Below, piece by piece: positions 41,216-51,387 of a stretch of DNA of 64,000 nt. This DNA is from Chrysopilus asiliformis (Eukaryota; Arthropoda; Insecta; Diptera; Rhagionidae). Positions within the stretch are counted from its first letter, which is position 1. The number at the start of each line of letters is the position of its first letter. The notes under the pieces are model-generated. The model was not told the origin of the DNA, ran no database searches, and was given only the letters and a program-made list of their open reading frames with translations. A program made the position numbers and the translations under genes. The stretch covers positions 68,400,274 through 68,464,273 of the forward strand of contig OZ035962.1 of assembly GCA_964034945.1 (NCBI GenBank). Direction: 5' to 3'.

Positions 41216-42419
41216 GGGTGGGTCAATTTTTTTTGGGGGAAAGGGTATAGCAAGAAAAGAATCTACGGGCATTTCTAAGACTTTTTGCCCAAAGAACCAT
41301 GGGTCTAAAATCAATATCGAGCTGCCGGAAATTTCGTTGAAGTTTGGAAGTCGGAAAATGCTAAAAAATGATACATTCACATACAAATGAGATAAAAAAG
41401 TTATTAATTTTTTTATAAAAACTTGCCATAGGGGGTTTTTTGGTATGAGAAATCTATTTTTGATATTTATTTTTTCCTAAGGGGTCCGCCAGATGGCGCT
41501 ACAATGGAGTTTTTTGGTTTTTCTTCTATTTTAAACCGAAAAGTTATTTTTTTTTAAATTTATTTTTATGCGATTAATGTGTAATTCCATAGACAATCTA
41601 TCTGAGAAATTACAATTAAAGTTTCAACTAAATCCGATGAAAATTGATTGAGTTTCTGATACCGCAAGTTTGAAAAACATACTTTCAAGTAATATAGTGC
41701 CACTTTGTATCAAAAATTGAAAAAAAAATTTTTTTTTGTATATCTAAATACATGGGTAATTAAGCCTCAAAATTTCATTTTAATCCATTCGTTAGTAATC
41801 GAGAAAAAAAATCTCAAAAAAAAGTTCATTGTTCAGCGCGCCTGGGTAGTATAACCCCTTAAGTGGCACTTCACGACGTGTTACCGAGGAAAATCGCGAA
41901 ATGGTTATGGCAACGACATTGGAAAGTCGATGTAAAGTACCCAAAATGGAAAGTAAGAAAGATTTACAAAATTTATAACTTATATATGTTTGTTAAATAT
42001 AAAATTATTGAAAATAATTAAATTTTCCTTTTTTCTATTGTATATTAATCGCATAAAAATAAATTTAAAAAAAAAATAACTTTTCGGTTTAAAATAGAAG
42101 AAAAACCAAAAAACTCCATTGTAGCGCCATCTGGCGGACCCCTTAGGAAAAAATAAATATCAAAAATAGATTTCTCATACCAAAAAACCCCCTATGGCAA
42201 GTTTTTATAAAAAAATTAATAACTTTTTTATCTCATTTGTATGTGAATGTATCATTTTTTAGCATTTTCCGACTTCCAAACTTCAACGAAATTTCCGGCA
42301 GCTCGATATTGATTTTAGACCCATGGTTCTTTGGGCAAAAAGTCTTAGAAATGCCCGTAGATTCTTTTCTTGCTATACCCTTTGTCACTTTTTTTCGTCC
42401 CGAACAAATTGACCCACCC
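41216..42419. mobile_element. 1.2-kb foldback element with TA flanks
   Basis: The arms 41216-41578 and 42044-42419 are inverted over about 365 bp with very high identity, beginning GGGTGGGTCAATTT. TA lies at both borders within a TATATATA run. The 465-bp centre is single-copy here and non-coding. Class undetermined; the TA suggests Tc1/mariner-type mobilisation. Confidence 0.87.
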
Positions 42420-42424
42420 TAATA

Positions 42425-43002
42425 TATATAGTCATCAATATCTAAAAAAACTGAAAATTCACCTTTTAAGATTTATGGAAAGTAATGACTCAATATCAGC
42501 GTTTGGTGCAAATAGCATTCTTAAATTCGATAAAAATAGTGAATTAAAAGTGTTTTGATAAACTACTTTGAAAGTGCTTTGCCCAAATTACTTTGCATAG
42601 TAGTTTCAAAAATGGGAATTGAAAAACTAAGTAGAACCACTGTACTTTCAAAGTACTTTCAAAAACTACCAGAGAAGCACTTTTAAAGCACTCTTTCCCT
42701 GCAGCGTAGTTACGAGCTTGCAAGGAAGTAAATAAGATATCTTTATAAAAACTTTTATTTAGATGAATATCTAAACTCAATTGATTTCTCAATAAATAAA
42801 AATTCAAATATTTACTTTGCTATCCCAAAAATAGTCCGTTTCCATACGCGATTACAAATATAATTTACGCGATCAATGGATAAACGATAATTGGTTGCTA
42901 TTTCAATTAGAGACTGCCTTCTAAATCAAACTCAACGCAAAGTTAATTTTGATATGATACTAAAAATAAATCTCATAGCAAATTGATGTTTTCCCATTAC
43001 AG
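42425..43002. other. Unassigned AT-rich stretch
   Basis: ACTTTGAAAGTGCTTT / CTTTCAAAGTACTTTC motifs recur at 42560-42690. The stretch ends in TTTTCCCATTACAG, a good splice-acceptor consensus. Confidence 0.25.
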
Positions 43003-43510
43003 GTGAATCTCTCTGTATCAAAATCGAAGCGAAAACGACTAATCACAGGTGCCCGACGTGAGACTCATCAAATCGGTCAACATCATTGCCCTGGATGCGT
43101 TAATTCAACGAACGTGGGTAAATACAGGCGATACATATGTGGGGTCGTGACTATCAGAAATCACCGTCGCATCGTACATCAATTCAAAATACTACATTTT
43201 CCGGGACGAAATAGAGCTCAGACCATTGTTGTTTGAGGTAAACGCGTCAAGGTCTCCGCAAGATTCAGAGTTCCATAGTCGACTTTGTGAATCATATCCA
43301 CTGCGTGCTGGTAATTATGTTTCCGCTATAAACTGGAGATCTATTCAATGTTTCGTCCACCGTTTCCACGTTTGACTAAATTTTACGTTATGTGGGCGCC
43401 TTTTGCAGTGGTGGACGACGATTCATAAAATTACTACGCTTCACCTCGGCCGCATTCATTCATTGGGAGGGACCAGCTCTAACGTGCCCATCATATGCCA
43501 ACGTAAAAGG
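43003..43510 (+). other. Possible host exon(s) between splice-like signals
   Basis: The block starts after TTTTCCCATTACAG and ends at AAAAGGTAAGTGC, a strong donor. Composition is less AT-rich and I see no matching repeat in the window. In one frame about 75 codons (43149-43377) are open after a single TGA, with a plausible mixed protein composition (YYIFRDEIELRPLLFEV). No domain is recognised. The evidence is only signals and composition. Confidence 0.25.
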
Positions 43511-43900
43511 TAAGTGCAGTACAATTACCTGCATTTTTTTATTAGTATTATTATATGATTCTTTCTGTTCAGGTTTTATGAAAACATATTATGTTGTCTT
43601 TGTACTGTGCACATAATTTAATAGGACACCTTATAGAAAGTAAACCGCATGAAATTAATTAAATACCGGCGCGAGATCCGGATTAGTTGGTTTTAGTTTA
43701 CTTTAAATTGTAATACTCGTATTCGTACCATCATATGGTGATGTTGTTTAGTAGCGATCGGCTAGTAAATATCGATAGCATGCTTTGATATCAGAAAGAT
43801 AAATCTGATACTGCCTTGGTGGCTGTATATACAAACTGGTTTTACACACATATCAGTGGCAGCTTCAAGAAATTTAAGGTTTCTATTTTTTCAAATCTAT

Positions 43901-43988
43901 AGATAGACAGACAAACAGACGGACATACAGACGGATAGGAAAACTAGCTCCTATCCGTCTGTATGTCCGTCTGTTTGTCTGTCTATCT
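43901..43988. repeat. Perfect 40-bp-arm hairpin of GACAGACA type
   Basis: Arms 43901-43940 and 43949-43988 are exact inverse copies of a CAGA-rich sequence with an 8-base loop AAACTAGC. Confidence 0.95.
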
Positions 43989-43989
43989 A

Positions 43990-44260
43990 TTTGTCTACCA
44001 TTGAAAGACCCATGCAAGAAATAGCGTTTTTCGTGCCCCTGGGTTAACTTTTAAACCCGTGTAGTTTTCACTTTGGTACAGGACTTTTTGGAAAGGGCAC
44101 AGTATCTAGTTTCATCCATATATGGCGTCAAGAGCCACCGGATTGCAGGGGGATTGTGAGGGGTTAACGAACTTTCTCGTGATTTTTCATAGAAATCATG
44201 GAGAAAGTTCGGTAACCACTCACCATCCCCCTGCAATTCGGTGGCTCTTGACGCCAACCG
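43990..44260 (-). repeat. Interspersed repeat, copy 2, with hairpin rearrangement
   Basis: Inverse of the repeat at 16945-17190 (GTGCCCCTGGGTTAAC, AAGTGAAAACTACACG). Within it, 44124-44178 and 44201-44255 form a 55-bp-arm hairpin around a 22-base loop, where copy 1 has a single arm. The inner arm therefore arose by inverted duplication. Confidence 0.78.
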
Positions 44261-44849
44261 TTAGTTGGCAGGTACTTCGCAAAAATTAGAGGCGACATTT
44301 CACAAGTATGCACTGCGAATGCAAACGAAAATATCAATGTTAATTTTAGGCATTGAAAAAAAGGAATGTTCGTCCCAAACGAGATTTAACGCAAACAATA
44401 ACAATTTTTATTAGAAATTATACAAAAATAATGGTTAATGGTTATTTGCAACACTTATTGTTTACGTTTTATGTTTCGTTTAAATACCTCATCAATAAAG
44501 TGTTTGAAACAACTAATGTTTCTAAACACTTTCTGTTTATCTCGTCAATGTTTCAGAAGCTCGCTTCAAATTACATTTCGTCACATACACAATTGAAAAT
44601 ATGCTCAACATATTCATTTTTAAGACACTTTTCTTATTTACACCAGCACAATATTTAAAAATCCATATTTACACTATTTTTCACCAAAAGCAAACGTTCA
44701 AATATTTTTTCATAAAATTGTTTTTGGCAGTTCAAGAAAATTGCAATTTTTTGTTTGATTTATAAACAAGAATTATTTGCAACCAAGGAAAATTACTCGG
44801 GCCAACATTTATTGTTTATTACTAACATTTACTGTTTATTACTTTCCCA
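44261..44849. other. Unassigned AT-rich stretch
   Basis: A 101-codon frame at 44353-44658 has low-complexity composition and no motif. Direct repeat ACATTTATTGTTTATTACT / ACATTTACTGTTTATTACT at 44802-44841. Confidence 0.2.
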
Positions 44850-46740
44850 AGCAACCAGATAAGGCATAATGACTTGGATTAGGGCGTGGTGTCTTAAAAT
44901 TGGCCGTTACGACCACACCAAGACCAGCGAATCCGCCTTATAAGGCGTGATGCCTTTCAAGGCTTTTGCAGTGGTCGTCAAGCGGTCCGAGTGACCTAAA
45001 TATATGCCCTGATAGTCTTAATGTTCGAATGCCTTGTTTTGGCTTTCATGGTCGTAGTGTCCTTCAGACGCCTTCATAGTCGTCCTGCCTTATAAGACCA
45101 ACCTTCCATCTTTCGTCCACGAAATGCCTTATAGGGCACTTCAAACAAATAAATTATGTCTTATAAGTCCTAAATCCCTATTAAAGTGCCTTATAGGGCA
45201 TAATGCCTTTGAGAACACTTCAATGCCCTATTTGAGAATGCTTCGAGCATGTTTCGAGTATGCACAGATGAATATCCCGATGAGCTGCTTCGAGCATCTT
45301 TCTAGTATACTTCGAGCAACCTTCTAGAATTCATAGTGATAGTGCGACAGGTGACTAAATTATTTGTTTACAAAAATATGGTAAATGAAGTGGAAATGTC
45401 AAAAAAAATCTAAGTGCGAATGAAAACATATTAAAAATGCAAAATTTTAAATTAAACAATCGGAAATTAAAATGCTTTAGGCGCTCGACGACTTTTTATC
45501 GAAAATTAAAACGAGCTTTAAATGAACCTACCAATAATAGTGCGTCGAAAATAGGTTCGAAAATTAATGAAGTGGCAATAGATACTAACGTCGTCCATAA
45601 CAGATATCAGTTCCACGAGCCAAAGCATCATGAAGACGAACCAGATTGTTATGACGACGAAGTTCTGGAAGAGAATGCGGAGGCCAGTATAAATCTATTG
45701 TCTGATTTGAAAAGTTGGGCCATTAACCATAAAATAACTCATATGGCTTTAAATGGTTTGTTAAATATTTTACAAAAATTTGGTTTTTGATTTAAGGAAT
45801 AGTGAATAGACATCTGACTTCCCAGAGAAGTCATGCGGTTTTGATAAATAGTCATAGGGCACTAGAATGTCTTATAAGGCTTAGTGTCCACGATGTGCCT
45901 TCAAAGGTATATTTTTAAGGCATTACGACTTCCCTAGAAGGCATTCGGACTTATAGGGCGTAAATTGGAGTCAATATGCCTTAGGAGACGAACCACCATG
46001 ATGCTCATCCAAATGAAATGGAAAATACCTTTAGGATTTGCACTTGAAAATTTAAGATCTGTTTTTAAAGCTAAATATGGAAAAATATGGAATAAAAATT
46101 AATTTTAGGTGTTTGGGTGTACAGCATAACTTTATTTTTACAAGAATTTTATTAAAATCGAATAAAAAAGAAAATTCTTTGAATAAATAATTTTCAAATT
46201 ATATCACTAAAATCGAGAATTGCTACGACCCACGTAAATAGAGCTCCTGGCAAAACCACTTTCTACGTAAACTTTAAATCGCATGTGAATTGTGACAATA
46301 AAATCCACAAAAAACCTTAACATCACCGTATGAAATTATTTTGAACGTTTTTTTCCACAAAATATATCCATTAAACTTTATGATTCTTGTCTTATCTTTC
46401 TCTCCTCATGCGGCCTATAGAATAGAGAAAGACAAATAATGTCGCCAGATGAAATGTAAAAAAAATATTTCGTCATGGTAAAACAATGCCCTATTTTGGC
46501 CTTCAAAGTCGTGATGCCTTATAGGGCGTGAAATAGGGCACTTCGTGGTCCGGCGGACCTTCCCCACTGTCGACGATAGGTCGACGATAGTTCGACCTAG
46601 TGTCGACAAAGTTGTGGACATTACGACCAATAGGGACGCCTTTGAAGACGAAGTGTCCACTTTACGACCTATAAGGTTACTTGTGTTATCTTTATTTATT
46701 ATTATCTTATAAGGCAAGTTGCCTTTTAGTACAGTTATAT
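44850..46740. mobile_element. Non-autonomous element rich in GCCTTATAAGGC motifs
   Basis: CAAGCAACCAGATAAGG at the left is mirrored by CCTTATAGGTCG-type sequence and GGTTACTTG at the right. The body repeats GCCTTATAAGGC, TGCCTTATAGGGC and related palindromes at 44860-45230, 45840-45990 and 46485-46720. A short open frame (45437-45790) sits in the centre. Ends are approximate; no duplication established. A GTCGAC-rich hairpin-like patch lies at 46568-46610. Confidence 0.5.
45437..45790 (+). CDS. N-terminal transposon-type protein fragment, 117 residues
   Basis: Basic N-terminus (KLKCFRRSTTFYRKLKR), an acidic middle (EDEPDCYDDEVLEENAEA) and a C-terminus LLSDLKSWAINHKITHMALNGLLNILQ ending in Gly-Phe-stop. 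The last segment resembles the conserved opening helix of large uncharacterised insect transposon proteins in which 'LRxWAxxxxIxHxALxxLLxIL' precedes the catalytic part. Here the protein stops right after it, as expected from an internal deletion. Family assignment is tentative. Confidence 0.45.
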   Translation: MQNFKLNNRKLKCFRRSTTFYRKLKRALNEPTNNSASKIGSKINEVAIDTNVVHNRYQFHEPKHHEDEPDCYDDEVLEENAEASINLLSDLKSWAINHKITHMALNGLLNILQKFGF

Positions 46741-46797
46741 ACAATTGTACCTTAAAATATATACATTAAAGTATGAATAAGTTAATTAGAATATGTA

Positions 46798-47541
46798 TTA
46801 TATAAATATACAAAAAGAATGTGAAGCAATGAAGCACGCAACAGGGGCTATGCTGACAAGTTGCACTGCCAATATCCTCCCAAGACTATCCAACAACACA
46901 TAAAGAACCCATAGATTCAGGCGGACGAGCCAACTCAAAAAAAAAAAACATTTTTTTTTAAAAAGGTTAATATTCTTAAGTGATCGAAGTTCCAGTGGAA
47001 GAGAATTCCAAACTCTAGCCGCTCTCACATAAAAGGACAACTCCAAAACTTTGTGGGAATGACGAGGTATTAAGATAAGTCTGACCCGTCGAGAAGTAAG
47101 AAAATTAACATTTTTAAATAGATAGTAAGGTGAACTGGTCAACAAAATCTTATGGAAGAATACCATTGAGCGATAATTAAAAAATGCTTTCAAATCACAT
47201 CCTAGAAATTCCAAAACATTGGAAGAAATATGGTCAAACTTACGGATTCCATAAACGAAACGGACAATGAAGTTGAGGCATTTTTTTAAGCGCTGTAAAT
47301 TTTCAATAGAACAACCCGAAAAAACCTCACATCCATAACTGAAAAAAGGAACAATTAAAGAAAGGACAAGTCTTTTCCTTATGGTCAGCGGTAGACGGAC
47401 ATTCAAGGAATTAAGCCTACGTAGAACCCCTATCGATTTTGAAATGATGGAACTAATATGGTCATTCCAAGTTAATAATTCGTCTATAATGAAACCAAGG
47501 TTTTTAACCTTAGCACTATAAGGAATAGGTAAACCACCCAC
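46798..47541 (-). pseudogene. LINE reverse transcriptase C-terminal fragment
   Basis: 247 codons open on the minus strand. VKNLGFIIDELLTWNDHI, LRRLNSL, IRKRLVLSLIVPFFSYG and ARVWNSLPLELR are the conserved post-YADD segment of jockey-clade-like LINE ORF2. The catalytic YADD lies upstream and is missing, so the copy is 5'-truncated at about 47545. The frame is unusually intact, suggesting a recent insertion. It abuts ACCGACTTCCAAAAAGG at 47553. Confidence 0.85.
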
Positions 47542-47552
47542 AGTTATATTTT

Positions 47553-48003
47553 TAACCGACTTCCAAAAAGGAAAAGGTTCTCAATTCCACCTGAATATAT
47601 ATATTTTTTTTATGTATGTTCACGCCTAACTTTTTACTGGGTTGACCGATTTTGGTCATCCCAAAAAGAAAGTTGTAGAGAAAGTTCCTGGTTGGACCCC
47701 GGTTCGTTCGTGGGCAAAAATGGACCATTAGGGGGGGTACCCGCCATACAAACGAAAACGTTTTTTCCGAATATCTCAAAAACGGTGCATCTTATCAAAA
47801 AAGTCTAAGAACAAAAATTATTTAGGATATGATTCTACATAAAACTCCCAAACATCAAAATCCGATTGGAATAAATTTTAAAAAATCTTATTGGAAAGTT
47901 CGACTTCAAAGTGTAATTTTGGTACAAATGCTCAAATTAAGATACCAATATCACCATACAGGTTTTCAATAATTGCCAGATTGGCAATTATAGCTTTTGT
48001 TAT
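47553..48003 (+). repeat. ACCCGTATGGTGAAA family, truncated copy 2
   Basis: Begins with an ACCGACTTCCAAAAAGG motif and an unrelated 150 bp, then matches the 3' two-thirds of the family (TATCTCAAAAACGGTGCA to CTTTTGTTATG). It is joined head-to-tail to copy 3. Confidence 0.7.
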
Positions 48004-48159
48004 GTGTATACCCGTATGGTGAAACCAAAGGGTATATTAACTTTGCCTTACCGTTTGTAACGCCAAGATCCCTTCATCACACACAAAAATGAATTACACC
48101 AGTGTGTTTAGAATGATAAAAAAAAAATTGAATTTTCCATGTCCGTCCGTCTGTCTGTC

Positions 48160-48194
<35 letters not shown>

Positions 48195-48790
48195 GGCGCG
48201 GATTGCGGGCGCATGGATTGAGCTAGAGACTTGAAATTTTGCGCAGATCCGTTTTTCGTAAAATGCGAGGCTAAGTTCGTTAACCCTAATACTGTCCTTA
48301 AGAAAAATAACGTATGATGTCTTCGTGGGTCAAGAATGACCCTCTACATAGAATACTACACCCGTCACAATTATCAGTGCTCTTCAATGGATTAAAATAT
48401 GAACAAATAGATTATTGTTATCGGTATTCAAAAGAAATTTGTTCACTGGGCCTACATCATACAAACATTTTTCATGTAGTTGAGAAGACACTTTTAATTA
48501 AAATCGAATTTGGGTCAGAAATGACCCGAGGACAGTATGAGGGTTAATGGGCAAAAATGGGGGGTACCCCCCATAGGAACGAAATCGTTTTTTCCGAATT
48601 TCTCAAAAACGGTGCATCTTATCAAAAAAGTCTAAGAACAAAAGTTATTTAGAATATGATTCTACATAAAACTCCCATACATCAAAATCCGATTGGAACA
48701 AGTTTAAAGAAAATCTTATTGGAAAATTTGAATTCAAATGAAATTTTGATACGCCGTTCAATCAGATTGGCAATTATAGGAAGGTTCTTT
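48004..48790 (+). repeat. ACCCGTATGGTGAAA family, copy 3 with an insertion
   Basis: Complete at its 5' side, with a long GTCC/GTCT microsatellite at 48141-48196. Interrupted at 48284-48543 by a piggyBac-type MITE. The 3' side runs to GGCAATTATAGG. Confidence 0.78.
48284..48543. mobile_element. piggyBac-type MITE with TTAA duplication
   Basis: CCCTAATACTGTCC and, in reverse, CCCTCATACTGTCC are the ends, flanked by TTAA at 48280-48283 and 48544-48547. Inner GTCAAGAATGACCC and GGGTCAGAAATGACCC are subterminal repeats. 260 bp, no transposase. CCCT ends with TTAA targets are piggyBac hallmarks. Confidence 0.87.
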
Positions 48791-48986
48791 TATATATTTC
48801 CCCCGTGTTAACCTACCCCTTCAAACCCCTTCCTGCTTGGGATACCGAGTAAAATTCTTTGTATTGTGTTCAGTACAATATCTGGAAGATTCTTTTATAT
48901 ATTTCTCATCTGCGGACTTATCCCCTCAAACCCTTTGTAATTTTACCTATATTAAAAATTGAAACTAAAAACGTTCGAAATAAAAA

Positions 48987-49580
48987 AAAATTTTCTAAAA
49001 AAAATAAAACCGACTTTAAAAAAAACTGAAAAGAGAAAAAAGCACTAAAAAGAAAAAAATAATTTCAAACTATGTCCATTAATAGCGTATTTAAAATTCG
49101 GCTTTTTTGGAGTGGCGTTTTTGCAACTAAAATAAATTACATACTTTCTAACCCTAATCGTTTACATACTTTCTAACCCTTAAGGCTAACTAAGAACTAA
49201 GATCGACTCCAAAAATTTTGTTGTCAAACAGATTAACTATAGACACGGCTCTTAGAAGCACCAAAACTAAGTTCTTTTATGTCCCAAATTGGATTCCCTA
49301 TTTTTAAGCAATCGCTATAAAAAAGCCCACTGTCTCATATGTTACTATTTTTTGTAGAAATCTATCCTATTTTTTGTCTCCATGTACAAACTGATTTTGT
49401 GCGAAACTTGACAATAGAAATTTTACAACGATTTTATTTAGTGTAAATTTAACGCCACTCCAAAAAAGCCGAATTTTAAATACGCTATTAATGGACATAG
49501 TTTGAAATTATTTTTTTCTTTTTAGTGCTTTTTTCTCTTTTCAGTTTTTTTTAAAGTCGGTTTTATTTTTTTTAGAAATT
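48987..49580. repeat. Foldback element (family copy 3)
   Basis: Arms 48987-49118 and 49452-49580. Outer arm ACCGACTTTAAAAA, core GCACTAAAAAGAAAAAAAT, then a private inner arm (TGTCCATTAATAGCGTATT and CTTTTTTGGAGTGGCGTT). The loop contains CTTTCTAACCCTAA twice and a partial end of the 25721 MITE family. Confidence 0.85.
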
Positions 49581-49767
49581 TTTTTTTTGTGTTTTTCACA
49601 AACTACTTAAATTTAAAGTTTTTGTCTTAAATAATATAAATATTTCTAAGCAAAATATATTGTTTCTGATAAATATTTGAAATTTTGTAAATGGTTTCAT
49701 CAAACGTGTTTGTCACAATAGTGATCAATGATGCCTTAATAGCTTATGAAACTTGATCAAGTTATCT

Positions 49768-49999
49768 CAACGAAATCCCGCCAACTGCGCGGTTTCCCAA
49801 CAGCGCGCTTAAGTTTTTAATACCAAAATTTCGAACTGCGCGGTAAAATTTCGCAGCTGCGCGGTTTTTTTATAATTTTCATTTGAAAAAACATGTTCCT
49901 GACCCCAAAATTTCATAAAAAGTAGGGTTCACAGTGCGCGGTTTCGGTTTGCGCGTTCTTTTTGTGGAACGTATCTATCGCGCAGTTGGAGGGATTACT
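49768..49999. mobile_element. pogo-like MITE, GTAATCCC/GCCAACTGCGCG ends
   Basis: GAAATCCCGCCAACTGCGCG on the left and, in reverse, GTAATCCCTCCAACTGCGCG on the right. AACTGCGCGG recurs several times inside. The TA-rich flanks and CCC-type end fit pogo/Tigger-like MITEs; the exact border is uncertain. Confidence 0.6.
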
Positions 50000-51387
50000 A
50001 TATTTCGTTTTTATTTTCACCATTTTTTAATGAACCTCGGAAATACTGAAAATCTAATCGTTTGATTTTCCAAGCAGCTGAAAAAAATCCGAGAAATTTT
50101 AATACTTTAAGCACAAGGTCGACAAAAAATAATAAGAAATGATTGATTTTACCGGTATTTTTGAATTTTCTTGCAACATTTCGATTTCTCACAACATGTT
50201 TTCTTTTATGCATCTCAATATAGTATAGCACAGTGGAAAGCTCTCCGATATGTTGCGCGCACAAGGTATTTAGGAAATTGTGCTCCATAGGAAAAGCTTT
50301 TCAATGTTTGGTTTTCGCTACGTTTTCCACGTTGGTCGATTCGGTCTCGTTTGGCAGAGTATCGTCATCAGCACCCCATGTTGGCTGTCGGGCGTGGAAT
50401 TTCCATTCAAGCATTCGATAATATCGTTGTTAGCAAGCAGTGGTCATTCAGTCAGTGTAAGATAAGATTGAATTTCGAGTATTGAATGAAACCCGGGACC
50501 GGGTAACCGAAACAGTCACGCGAGAATGTCGAATTGGAACACGAACGCGAAAAGGTGATTTTTCTTAACTCTGACGCAATCCGAATGTTTGTATATTCGT
50601 CTGGTCTCCTCGAGATTCAGAATCGCAACGTTCAAATCTGTGCGCCAATTAAACGTGTTAAAATTAATTTTTTTTTTTTTGTGCATGGTTTGTATTCTGC
50701 ACTTGCATTCTAATACGGGAGTGAAAACGTTGTGAAGTTTACTTATCAGCAGCTGAATTTCGCCGTTCTTATCACTAAAAAGACGCAGTAAATTCCTAAG
50801 TGGTTATTACTTCACAGAAATTATAGTGTTTTGATGAATTTGATCAGAAATTCGTGCAATCAAGAAATTCTATATAGTTGCAGCAACACATAAATCCTTA
50901 ATTATATGTGGAAAAAGAAATGAAAATCATTATCCCAAGAGTTAATATTAAATGATGAATTTGTGTAATATTCGTATATGTAGTGAGATGTCAAATATAG
51001 AGCCTTGTTTGTAAATAAAATTCCAATTAACCTGATGAAAGAAAATTTGTAATTGATTGGTGAATTACATTTATGTGGTCTGTTGTGTTTGTGAAAGAAA
51101 AATTTCTATGCGACGCAAGATTCCATAAAAAAAATTAAATGATTTTCCATTTATAAATTTGCCAAATGTAATTGAAGAAATTCAATCGGTAAGTGAAACA
51201 TGAAATTCCATTTCGGCATCTACGAAAATTCATTTTATCAGTGATAAACAAGTCGACGTTGAAATTATTCTTACTTTGCCAAATACTTACACATTTACCT
51301 GAATTTTTGAACTTGTTGGATTTAACGGATAGTTAACAATAACAAGTGGATAAAGTGAGGATTCCAACGAATCGCAGTAAGTTTCGC
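50000..51387. other. Non-repetitive stretch, possible host promoter/5' UTR
   Basis: 50220-51240 shows no matches to repeats in the window and is less AT-rich at 50230-50640. GGTCATTCAGTCAGTGT at 50441 resembles an arthropod initiator (TCAGT). Donor-like sites are AAAAGGTGATT near 50550 and ATCGGTAAGTG near 51187. No confident coding. This is the best place to test for a host transcript on the plus strand, but it remains speculative. Confidence 0.25.

Noticed and set aside
46415..46744. 109-codon minus-strand protein
   Set aside because: Made of GCCTTATAAGGC palindromes and a GTCGAC patch; low plausibility as a protein.
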